Positions 26,562 to 33,918 of a DNA stretch of 64,000 nucleotides are shown here, one piece after another. Each line of letters begins with the position of its first letter. Position 1 is the stretch's first letter. The notes under the pieces were generated by a model, which had not been told where the DNA came from, made no database searches, and saw only the letters and a list, made by a program, of their open reading frames with translations. The position numbers and the translations under genes are program-made. Source of the DNA: Pseudoxanthomonas wuyuanensis (GTDB taxonomy: Bacteria > Pseudomonadota > Gammaproteobacteria > Xanthomonadales > Xanthomonadaceae); assembly GCF_900215535.1 (NCBI RefSeq), contig NZ_OCND01000007.1, positions 1-64,000 on the forward strand, read 5' to 3'.

Positions 26562-27899
26562 ATGAGCCAAACCAATCCAGAACCAGCTGCCCCCGCCCCC
26601 GCCGCGCTGGAAGGCGAGGCCGCGCTGATCCGCGCGGTGGGCAGCTTTGCGCTGACTGCGGCGGTCATCAATGTCATCGTCGGCGGCGGCATCTTCAAGA
26701 TGCCGGCGGCATTGTCGGGGCAGATGGGCATCGCCGCGCCGTTGTCGCTGGTGGCTGGCGCGCTGGCCATCATTCCCATCGCGCTGTGCTTTGCCGCCAT
26801 CGGCAGCCGCGCCGCGGCCACCGGCGGGCCGTACACCTATGTCAGCGCGGCGTTCGGGCCGTTCGCCGGATTCATCGCCGGCGCGCTGATGTGGATCTGC
26901 AATGTCGCCTCCAGCGCCGGCGTGGCCGCGGCGCTGTCGATCCAGGTCGCCAGCCTGGTGCCGGCGCTGGCACCGCCGTTGCCGCGCGCATTGCTGCTGC
27001 TGGCGGTCTATGTGGGCATATTCGCGCTCAATGCGTTCGGGGTGAAGCTGGGCGCGCGCGCCATCACAACGCTGGCGGCGCTGAAGCTGACGCCGCTGTT
27101 TGCGCTGGTGGCGGTGGGCCTGTTCTTCGTCGATTGGACGCAGGTCAGTTTCAGCATTGGCGCGGCGCCGTCGTGGGCGGCGCTGGGCTCGTCGATGGTG
27201 CTGGTGATGTTTGCCTATTCGGGCATGGAAACCGCGCTGGTGCCATCGGGCGAATTGCGCAATCCGGCGCGCAACGTGCCGCGCGCCACGATGGTGGCCA
27301 TCCTGCTGGTGGTGCTGCTGTACCTGGGCCTGCAGATTGTCGGCCAGGGCCTGCTGGGTGGCGCGCTGGCCAGCAGCGGCGTGCCGATTGCCGATACCGC
27401 CGGCGCGCTATGGGCACCGGCGCGCGCGCTGTTGCTGGTCACCGCCTGCGTGTCGATGGCTGGGTTCCTGCTGGGCAATCTGCTGGGTTCTTCGCGGCTG
27501 CTGTTCGCGCTGGGCCGCGATGGTTTTCTGCCGCACGCCTACAGCCGGGTCAGCGCATCGCACCGGGTACCGCTGCTGGCGTTGTTCACCCATGCCGGGC
27601 TGGGCTGCCTGTTTGCGGTGCTGGGCAGTTTCGAGGCGCTGGTGCTGATTTCCGGCGGCGCGATCTGCCTGGTCTACGTGCTGGTCGGCGCCGCGGCCTG
27701 GCGCGCGCAGGCGGTGGATCTGCGCGAACGCGGCGAGCCGTTCGTATTGAAGGGCGGCCCGTTGATTCCGCTGCTGGCGGTGACGGCGATGACCGCCATC
27801 GTGGCCACGTTGACCTCGCGCGAATGGCTGGCGATTGGCGTGGCGCTGGGCGTGCTGGTCATCGTCTATGCGGTGGTGCGGGGGTTGAAACCGCGGTAG
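26562..27899 (+). CDS. APC-family amino-acid permease
   Basis: This 445-aa inner-membrane protein has ~12 hydrophobic helices. The first helix contains the APC signature VINVIVGGGIFKMPA (the unwound GxG substrate-binding turn). Later come GGPYTYVSAAFGPFAGFIAG and SGMETALVPSGELRNPARNVPR, typical of amino acid/polyamine/organocation carriers. Two adjacent ATGs (26559, 26562) follow GAGGACG; the second has better spacing. There is no regulator nearby and the substrate is not defined. Confidence 0.9.
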   Translation: MSQTNPEPAAPAPAALEGEAALIRAVGSFALTAAVINVIVGGGIFKMPAALSGQMGIAAPLSLVAGALAIIPIALCFAAIGSRAAATGGPYTYVSAAFGPFAGFIAGALMWICNVASSAGVAAALSIQVASLVPALAPPLPRALLLLAVYVGIFALNAFGVKLGARAITTLAALKLTPLFALVAVGLFFVDWTQVSFSIGAAPSWAALGSSMVLVMFAYSGMETALVPSGELRNPARNVPRATMVAILLVVLLYLGLQIVGQGLLGGALASSGVPIADTAGALWAPARALLLVTACVSMAGFLLGNLLGSSRLLFALGRDGFLPHAYSRVSASHRVPLLALFTHAGLGCLFAVLGSFEALVLISGGAICLVYVLVGAAAWRAQAVDLRERGEPFVLKGGPLIPLLAVTAMTAIVATLTSREWLAIGVALGVLVIVYAVVRGLKPR

Positions 27900-27962
27900 T
27901 TCCGCAAGACCCATGGATCTGCATTTCCCTTCTCCCAGAGGGAGAAGGGAATCAGGCCCGCC

Positions 27963-28814
27963 CTACCGAAACACCACCGTGCGGTGGCCGTTGAGCAGGA
28001 TGCGGTGCTCCACATGCCGGCGCACCGCGCGTGCCAGCACCAGCGATTCGGTATCGCTGCCCAGGCGGACCAGGTCGCGCGGGGTCATGGCGTGATCGAC
28101 GCGGGCCACGTCCTGTTCGATGATCGGGCCTTCGTCCAGATCCCGGGTCACGTAGTGAGCGGTGGCGCCGATGATCTTGACCCCGCGCTGGTGCGCCTGG
28201 TGGTAGGGCTTGGCGCCCTTGAAGCTGGGCAGGAAGCTGTGATGGATGTTGATCGCGCGGCCCGCCAGCGCATCGCATAGTTGCGGCGACAGGATCTGCA
28301 TGTAGCGCGCCAGCACCACCAGGTCGATGCGTTCCAGATCGATCAGATCCAGCAGGCGCCGCTCCTGCTCGGCGCGCGTGTCGGCGCTGACCGGCAGGTG
28401 GTGGAACGGGATGCCGTAGGACGCGGCCAACGGCGCGAAGTCTTCGTGGTTGGACGCCACCGCGGCAATGTCCACCGGCAGCTGCCGGCTGTGCGCGCGG
28501 AACAGCAGGTCGTTGAGGCAGTGCCCCTGCTTGCTGACCAGCACCAGCAGCCGCGCGCGCCGGCGCGCGTCGTGGATCTGCCAGTCCATGCCGAACACCT
28601 CGGCCAGCGAGGCGAAGCCTTCCTGCAGGATGTCGATTTCCGCCGGGCCGGGCACGTCGAAATGCACGCGCAGGAAGAAGCGCCCGGATTCTTCGTCGCC
28701 GAACTGCTGGGCGTCCAGGATGTTGCAGCCGGACTCGAACAGCAGCCCGGTGACGCGGTAGACGATGCCGGTGCGATCCGGGCAGGACAGGGTAAGGATG
28801 TGGTCGTGGCGCAT
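27963..28814 (-). CDS. purU: Formyltetrahydrofolate deformylase
   Basis: This 283-aa enzyme hydrolyses 10-formyl-THF to THF and formate, feeding one-carbon balance and purine synthesis. The N-terminal ACT domain (ILTLSCPDRTGIVYRVTGLL) is followed by the formyltransferase fold with INIHHSFLPSFKG (the catalytic Asn/His region) and GATAHYVTRDLDEGPIIEQD (the catalytic Asp). The length is as usual. It is divergent from metE; the two share the one-carbon/folate theme. Confidence 0.95.
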   Translation of the reverse strand: MRHDHILTLSCPDRTGIVYRVTGLLFESGCNILDAQQFGDEESGRFFLRVHFDVPGPAEIDILQEGFASLAEVFGMDWQIHDARRRARLLVLVSKQGHCLNDLLFRAHSRQLPVDIAAVASNHEDFAPLAASYGIPFHHLPVSADTRAEQERRLLDLIDLERIDLVVLARYMQILSPQLCDALAGRAINIHHSFLPSFKGAKPYHQAHQRGVKIIGATAHYVTRDLDEGPIIEQDVARVDHAMTPRDLVRLGSDTESLVLARAVRRHVEHRILLNGHRTVVFR

Positions 28815-28882
28815 CGGGCGAGGATAGGCAGCGTTGCCGACAAGTCAATCCGCGGTGCCGGGCCGGATGCCGAATGCCCCGC

Positions 28883-28911
28883 TTGACGGCGCCCGGGCCT
28901 GCCGGTAACGT
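28883..28911 (+). promoter_or_regulatory. Predicted sigma-70 promoter of metE
   Basis: TTGACG and TAACGT are separated by 17 bases, placing the transcript start near 28918, just ahead of the leader hairpin and the cobalamin riboswitch. Confidence 0.6.
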
Positions 28912-28926
28912 GCGCTCGTCGAAGGT

Positions 28927-28958
28927 TTTCATCGCTTCATGCAGATGAAGCGATGAAA
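28927..28958 (+). other. Perfect 14-bp hairpin at the 5' end of the metE leader
   Basis: TTTCATCGCTTCAT and its exact complement flank a GCAG loop. It sits between the promoter and the riboswitch core; it could protect the 5' end of the transcript or end transcription from outside. The nrdA leader lacks it. Confidence 0.6.
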
Positions 28959-28959
28959 T

Positions 28960-29207
28960 TAAATGGGAAGCCGGTGCGGACCGCTGATCGCGGCCCAATT
29001 CCGGCGCTGCCCCGCAGCGGTATTTGGAAACGAACTCGCCATTGGCACTGAGGCACCGACCTTGGGAAGCGGTGAGCTAGGAAGGAGCAGAAACGAGGAA
29101 CGAGTAGCGAGGAACGAGTAAAAGCCGGCCATTGCCGCTTTCCACTCGTTTCTCACTACTCCCCACTCGTTCCTCGCTCCACGTCCATAAGCCCGAAGAC
29201 CTGCCCC
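28960..29207 (+). ncRNA. Cobalamin riboswitch controlling metE
   Basis: The conserved core is recognisable in order: GGGAAGCCGGTG, then CGCTGCCCCGCAGCGGTA, and the B12 box region AGCCCGAAGACCTGCC at 29190-29205. A long hairpin (29080-29182) is inserted in the peripheral arm before the B12 box. Adenosyl- or methylcobalamin binding would shut off the B12-independent enzyme when B12 is available. 29208-29437 is a GC-rich expression platform with several competing stems; the start codon's ribosome site GAGGAA lies at its end. Confidence 0.9.
29080..29182. repeat. GAGGAACGAGT hairpin element inside the metE riboswitch
   Basis: GAGGAACGAGT occurs twice on the left arm, and CTCGTTTCTCAC and ACTCGTTCCTCGCT form the right arm, around AGCCGGCCATTGCCGCT. 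The same words occur in the nrdA riboswitch (36550-36650) and flank the four-helix-bundle gene at 33501. Confidence 0.75.
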
Positions 29208-29437
29208 GGCCGGAGGACCTATCCGTCCTCCGTCTGACCTGGAACCTCCGCGGGGAGGTGGCCGGAGCATCCGCATGGCGCGCGTTGCCGTGCGCGCTGC
29301 CCTGTGCCCTCGCCCCGTGCGGTTCCGGCTCGCCCGCGGGGGCGAAGGTCGCTGGCGTGACGGGCACCGCGCAAAGGCGCCGTGCGCGCCGCGCGGTTCC
29401 TTCGTTCCTCATCCGACACCGCATGAGGAAACGCAAC

Positions 29438-31714
29438 ATGACACTGGTAACCAATCTCGGCTTTCCGCGCATCGGCGCCCGCCGCGAACTCAAGCACGCG
29501 CTGGAAGCCTACTGGCGCGGCGAATCTTCCGCTGCCCAGCTCCAGGACAGCGGCCGCGAACTGCGCCGGCGCCACTGGCGGCTGCAGGCCGATGCCGGCG
29601 CCGGCATCGTGCCCAGCAACGACTTCTCGCTGTACGACCATGTGCTGGACACGGCCTTCCTGTTCGACGCCATACCTGATCCGTACCGCGCGCTGGCCGA
29701 TGCCGATCCGCTGGCCGGCTATTTCGCGCTGGCGCGTGGCGTGCAGCAGGGCGGCGTGGATCTGCGCGCGCTGGAAATGACCAAGTGGTTCGACACCAAC
29801 TATCACTACCTGGTGCCCGAGCTGCACCGCGACCAGCAGTTCCGCCTGCGCGGCGACAAGCCGGTGGCCGAATACCTGGAGGCGCGCGCGGCCGGATTCG
29901 CCTCGCGGCCGGTGCTGCTGGGGCCGGTCAGCTTCCTGCTGCTGTCCAAGACCGTGGACGGCAGCGACCGCCTGGACCTGCTGGAACGCCTGCTGCCGGT
30001 CTATGCCGAACTGCTGGGCCGGCTGAAAGCCGCCGGTGCCGACTGGGTGCAGATGGACGAGCCCTGCCTGGCGCTGGATCTGGACGCCGACGACCATGCG
30101 GCCTACCGCACCGCCTATGCCGCGCTGGCGCAGACCGAGCGGCCGAAGCTGCTGCTGACGCCGTACTTCGGCGCGCTGGGCGGCAACCTGGCACTGGCCA
30201 TGGAGTTGCCGGTCGAGGGCCTGCATGTGGACCTGGTGCGCGGCAAGGAGGAACTGGATGCGGTGCTGAAGGCGCTGCCGCGTCCGCGTGTGCTGTCGCT
30301 GGGGCTGGTCGACGGCCGCAACGTATGGCGGGCCAACCTGGACAATGCGCTGACGCTGGCGCGCTATGCCGCCGGCCATGTCGGCGCCGAGCGCCTGTGG
30401 CTGGCGCCGTCGTGTTCGCTGCTGCATGTGCCGGTGGATCTGGACAGCGAGAAGTCGCTGCCGGCCGACGTGCATGGCTGGCTGGCGTTCGCGCGGCAGA
30501 AGATCGCCGAACTGAAGCTGCTGGCCGACGCGCTGGCCGGGCAGCGATCCGCCGACGCCGGGCTGGCGCTGGCGCGCGAGCGCCTGGAGTCGCGGCGATT
30601 GTCTGCGCGCGTGCATAACCCGCAAGTCGCCGAACGCCTGGCGGCGCTGACCCCGGACGATGCGAGCCGCGCGGCCGGCTATGCCGCGCGGCGGCCGCTG
30701 CAAAGCCAGGCGTTGCGGTTGCCGGCCTATCCCACCACCACCATCGGCTCGTTCCCGCAGACCCATGAAGTGCGCGAAGCGCGCGCCAGGCACAAGTCCG
30801 GCAAGCTGTCCGCTGCCGACTACGACGCCTTCCTGGCCGCCGAGACCGAGCGCTGCGTGCGCTTCCAGGAAACCATTGGCCTGGACGTGCTGGTGCATGG
30901 CGAATTCGAACGCAACGACATGGTCGAGTATTTCGGCGAACAGCTGGACGGCTTTGCGTTCACCAAGCAGGGCTGGGTGCAGAGCTACGGATCGCGTTGC
31001 GTCAAGCCGCCGATCATCTATGGCGATGTCGCCCGCCCGCAACCGATGACGGTGCGCTGGTCGCAGTATGCGCAGTCGCTGACCGACCGGCCGATGAAAG
31101 GGATGCTGACCGGGCCGGTGACGGTGCTGCAGTGGTCGTTCGTGCGCGACGATCAGGATCGCGCGCGCACCTGCCGGCAGATCGCGCTGGCGTTGCGCGA
31201 TGAAGTGCGGGATCTGGAAGCGGCCGGCATCGGCGTGATCCAGATCGACGAACCAGCCATCCGCGAAGGCCTGCCGCTGCGCCGCGGCGACTGGAAGGCC
31301 TATCTGGAGTGGGCGGTGGAATGCTTCCGCATTGCCGCCTCCGGCGTGCAGGACCGCACCCAGATCCATACCCACATGTGCTACTCGGAATTCAACGACA
31401 TCATCGACGCGGTGGCGGCGATGGATGCCGACGTCATTTCCATCGAGACCTCGCGCTCGCGGATGGAACTGCTGGACGCCTTCGTCAGGTTCCGCTATCC
31501 CAACGAGATCGGCCCCGGCGTCTACGACATCCATTCGCCGCGCGTGCCGGACCAGAACGAGATGCTGGCGTTGCTGCAGAAAGCCAAAGCGGTGCTGGCG
31601 CCGGAGCAGATCTGGGTCAACCCCGATTGCGGGCTGAAAACCCGCGGCTGGCCGGAAGTGCGCACCGCGCTGACGGCGATGGTGTCGGCGGCCAAGGCGA
31701 TGCGGGCGGCGTAG
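29438..31714 (+). CDS. metE: Cobalamin-independent methionine synthase
   Basis: This 758-aa enzyme transfers the methyl group of 5-methyl-THF-triglutamate to homocysteine. The N-terminal domain starts [20 protein letters not shown]. The C-terminal catalytic barrel has [29 protein letters not shown], the zinc ligands in THMCYSEF and [11 protein letters not shown], and [11 protein letters not shown]. The start at 29438 follows GAGGAAACGCAAC; the long open frame upstream is riboswitch and platform. Control is by the cobalamin riboswitch. Its length is close to the family's usual ~755. Confidence 0.97.
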   Translation: MTLVTNLGFPRIGARRELKHALEAYWRGESSAAQLQDSGRELRRRHWRLQADAGAGIVPSNDFSLYDHVLDTAFLFDAIPDPYRALADADPLAGYFALARGVQQGGVDLRALEMTKWFDTNYHYLVPELHRDQQFRLRGDKPVAEYLEARAAGFASRPVLLGPVSFLLLSKTVDGSDRLDLLERLLPVYAELLGRLKAAGADWVQMDEPCLALDLDADDHAAYRTAYAALAQTERPKLLLTPYFGALGGNLALAMELPVEGLHVDLVRGKEELDAVLKALPRPRVLSLGLVDGRNVWRANLDNALTLARYAAGHVGAERLWLAPSCSLLHVPVDLDSEKSLPADVHGWLAFARQKIAELKLLADALAGQRSADAGLALARERLESRRLSARVHNPQVAERLAALTPDDASRAAGYAARRPLQSQALRLPAYPTTTIGSFPQTHEVREARARHKSGKLSAADYDAFLAAETERCVRFQETIGLDVLVHGEFERNDMVEYFGEQLDGFAFTKQGWVQSYGSRCVKPPIIYGDVARPQPMTVRWSQYAQSLTDRPMKGMLTGPVTVLQWSFVRDDQDRARTCRQIALALRDEVRDLEAAGIGVIQIDEPAIREGLPLRRGDWKAYLEWAVECFRIAASGVQDRTQIHTHMCYSEFNDIIDAVAAMDADVISIETSRSRMELLDAFVRFRYPNEIGPGVYDIHSPRVPDQNEMLALLQKAKAVLAPEQIWVNPDCGLKTRGWPEVRTALTAMVSAAKAMRAA

Positions 31715-31727
31715 GACAAACCTTATT

Positions 31728-31822
31728 TGTAGGAGCGACGTGAGTCGCGATGAGGCATTCCCATGAAAGCTTCATCGCGACTTGACCAGCCATTCGGCTG
31801 CTAAAAAAACGTCGCTCCTACA
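31728..31822. repeat. REP palindrome, GTAGGAGCGACGT family
   Basis: The outer arms TGTAGGAGCGACGT and ACGTCGCTCCTACA are inverted, with inner GTCGCGATGA and TCATCGCGAC. It lies between the convergent metE and thioesterase genes and may serve as a bidirectional terminator. Confidence 0.8.
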
Positions 31823-31833
31823 AGGACAAAATT

Positions 31834-32235
31834 TCAGGTCGGCAACGGCGGCGCCTGGGTCGGCCGGCCCAGCGGGTCCAGCGCGATCATCACGAAATGC
31901 CCCCGCGTGCACAGCTTGCGGTCGCCGCTCAGCAGGTCCTCGGTGATCACGTCCACATCCACATGCATCGAACTGCGTCCGACCTTGACGATGCGCGCGA
32001 CCACTTCGACCAAATCGCCCTTGTGGATGGGCAGGTTGAAATCGACCTGTTCCGACCGCGCGGTGACGACGGTGGAGCGCGCATAGCGCGAGGCGACGAT
32101 GAAGGCCGACATGTCCATCCAGGCCAGCGCCTGGCCGCCGAACAGCGTGCCCAGATGGTTGGTATGGTCGGGAAAGACCATATGCAGCAACCGCGCTTCG
32201 GTGGGGCGCGGCTCGGCGGAAGGATGTTCACTCAT
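31834..32235 (-). CDS. Hotdog-fold acyl-CoA thioesterase (YciA-like)
   Basis: This 133-aa protein carries VFPDHTNHLGTLFGGQALAW, the hotdog helix signature of the YciA/BACH acyl-CoA hydrolases, plus ARSEQVDFNLPIHKGDLVEV. It hydrolyses acyl-CoA to free acid and CoA in the cytoplasm. The start at 32235 (MSEHPSAEP) lacks a strong ribosome site, but homology begins shortly after. It is a single gene between two REP units. Confidence 0.88.
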   Translation of the reverse strand: MSEHPSAEPRPTEARLLHMVFPDHTNHLGTLFGGQALAWMDMSAFIVASRYARSTVVTARSEQVDFNLPIHKGDLVEVVARIVKVGRSSMHVDVDVITEDLLSGDRKLCTRGHFVMIALDPLGRPTQAPPLPT

Positions 32236-32283
32236 GACGGTGCTCCGGTTCGCCTGCTCCCGGCCGCAGCATAGCGCAGGCGG

Positions 32284-32426
32284 TTGTGGGAGCGACGTCA
32301 GTCGCGACGGCGCCCCGATAGCCATTCGGCGCCAACAACGAAGAACGCGCCGCAGCGCGTCCGGACGGCGAAGAGGCGTGCTTCAATGGCTCTTTCGCGC
32401 TGTCGCGACTGACGTCGCTCCCACAA
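32284..32426. repeat. REP pair with 25-bp perfect inverted arms
   Basis: TTGTGGGAGCGACGTCAGTC and the exact inverted copy (GACTGACGTCGCTCCCACAA) bound 143 bp just downstream of nrdB and upstream of the thioesterase gene. This BIME-like pair is the longest perfect arm of this family in the window. Confidence 0.8.
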
Positions 32427-32438
32427 CCCATTGTTCCA

Positions 32439-33500
32439 TCAGAACGCGTGATCGAAACCGACCTCGCCCTGCACGCCGACCTGGTAGGCCGAGACGCGGC
32501 GCTCGAAGAAGTTGGTCAGTTCCTGCACATCCTGCAGATCCATGAACGGGAACGGGTTGGTCGAACCGAAATGCTTGGGCATGCCCAGCTGCGCCATGCG
32601 CTGGTCGGCGCAGTATTGCAGGTACTGGCGCATGTCCTTCAGCGACAGCCCGGCCACGCCGCTGGACAGCGCGTCCTCGGCGAAGGCGACCTCGCATTCC
32701 ACCGCCTCGCGCATCATCTGCACGACCTGGGCCTTGAACTCGTCATCGATGAGGTCTGGTTCTTCCTCGCGCGCGGTACGGATGACCTCGAACGCGAAAG
32801 CCATATGGCAGCTCTCGTCGCGGAACACCCAGTTGGTGCCGCTGGCCAGCCCGTGCAGCAGACCGCGCGAGCGCAGGTAGTAGACATAGGCGAAGGCGCC
32901 GAAGAAGAACAATCCTTCGATGCAGCCGGCGAAGCAGACCATGTTGAGCAGGAACTGCCGGCGCTGCTCGCGCGTCTCGATGCGGCGCAGGTCCTGGATG
33001 GAGTCGATCCACTTGAAGCAGAACTCGGCCTTCTTGCGGATGGACGGGATGTTCTCTACCGCTGCGAACGCCCTGGCGCGCTCGTTAGGGTCCGGCAGGT
33101 AGGTGTCCAGCAGGGTCAGGTAGAACTGCACATGCAGCGCTTCCTCGTACAGCTGCCGCGACAGGTACATGCGCGCTTCCGGCGCGTTGATGTGCTGGTA
33201 CAGGTTGAGTACCAGGTTGTTGGAGACGATGGAATCGCCGGTGGCGAAGAACGCGATCAACCGCTCGATCAGATGCCGCTCGGCCGGCCCGAACTTGTTC
33301 TTCAGGTCGTTGGTATCCAGCGAAAAGTCGACCTCTTCCACCGTCCAGGTATTGCGGATGGCGTTGCGGTACATCTCGTAGAACTGCGGATACCGCATTG
33401 GGCGCAGGGTCAGCTCGAAGCCGGGGGAGAGGAGGCGAGAAACGAGTGGAGAGGAGTGAGAAATGAGGGAAGATGTATCCATGGTGACATTGGAGGTCAT
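32439..33500 (-). CDS. nrdB: Class I ribonucleotide reductase, small (radical) subunit
   Basis: This 353-aa subunit houses the di-iron/tyrosyl radical. Ligands are visible in AERHLIERLIAFFATGD, QLYEEALHVQFY (the Glu, His and radical Tyr spaced EALH-VQF-Y) and WVFRDESCHMAFAFE, and the C-terminus GFDHAF contacts the large subunit. The usual N-terminus in relatives begins close to PGFELTLRPM; here the preceding ~21 codons (TSSLISHSSPLVSRLLS) come from a repeat arm inserted at 33427-33468. The start at 33500 is uncertain (33482 is also possible) because no ribosome site is evident and the frame is open to 33707. nrdA lies upstream. Confidence 0.92.
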   Translation of the reverse strand: MTSNVTMDTSSLISHSSPLVSRLLSPGFELTLRPMRYPQFYEMYRNAIRNTWTVEEVDFSLDTNDLKNKFGPAERHLIERLIAFFATGDSIVSNNLVLNLYQHINAPEARMYLSRQLYEEALHVQFYLTLLDTYLPDPNERARAFAAVENIPSIRKKAEFCFKWIDSIQDLRRIETREQRRQFLLNMVCFAGCIEGLFFFGAFAYVYYLRSRGLLHGLASGTNWVFRDESCHMAFAFEVIRTAREEEPDLIDDEFKAQVVQMMREAVECEVAFAEDALSSGVAGLSLKDMRQYLQYCADQRMAQLGMPKHFGSTNPFPFMDLQDVQELTNFFERRVSAYQVGVQGEVGFDHAF

Positions 33501-33918
33501 ATGCACTACCAGAATGCGTTGGTGTGGCGGAAGGCGATGGAGGTCGCCCGCGGGGTGTATGGGTTGGTTCCCCTTTTGCCGAGGGAAGAGGTATATGGCA
33601 TGCGCAGCCAGCTCACGCGTGCCGCAGTTTCGGTTGCGACGAACATCGCGGAGGGGTGGACCCGCGAATCGCCCCGCGACAAGCTCCATTTCTTGACGAT
33701 TGCGCATGGTTCGCTGTCGGAAGTGGAAACCATGATGACGCTGTGTGAGGACTTTGGTTGGTTTCCGTCTGCGCGAACGGCCGGTGTCCGGGCGGCGATA
33801 GATGAAACCAGCCGGATGCTTACCGCATTGCGCCGAAGAAAGAGAAACGAGCGATGAGGAGCGCGCAGAAGCACGCCGCTTTCCCCTCGTTTCTCACTCC
33901 TCATCACTCACTCCTGCC
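33427..33918 (+). mobile_element. Hairpin-armed insertion carrying a four-helix-bundle gene, in the nrdA-nrdB gap
   Basis: The left arm (33427-33468) contains GAGGAGTGAGAAATGAGGG, and the right arm (33883-33918) contains its inverted counterpart CCCCTCGTTTCTCACTCCTC. Between them lies one complete gene on the opposite strand to nrdA and nrdB. The right arm ends at the nrdA stop codon and the left arm enters the nrdB reading frame, as if the unit had been dropped into the operon. The arms match those of gene-less hairpins at 29080, 36550 and 57279. Terminal duplication is not evident. Confidence 0.6.
33501..33857 (+). CDS. Four-helix-bundle protein (S23 / intervening-sequence-protein family)
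   Basis: This 118-aa protein shows the family pattern: ALVWRKAMEVARGVYGLVPL, then EVYGMRSQLTRAAVSVATNI, AEGWTRESPRDKLHFLTIAH, GSLSEVETMMTLCEDFGW and a basic C-terminus (RRRKRNER). Relatives are encoded in 23S rRNA intervening sequences of Leptospira and others, and share the fold of Avd from diversity-generating retroelements; their role is not established. The ribosome site GGAGGT precedes ATG, which shares the palindrome CATATG with the minus-strand ATG used for nrdB. Confidence 0.87.
   Translation: MHYQNALVWRKAMEVARGVYGLVPLLPREEVYGMRSQLTRAAVSVATNIAEGWTRESPRDKLHFLTIAHGSLSEVETMMTLCEDFGWFPSARTAGVRAAIDETSRMLTALRRRKRNER

Noticed and set aside
29219..31534. 771-codon open frame on the minus strand across metE
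   Set aside because: Antisense shadow of the GC-rich metE gene; Gln/Arg/His-rich composition, no domain, and it extends into the riboswitch.
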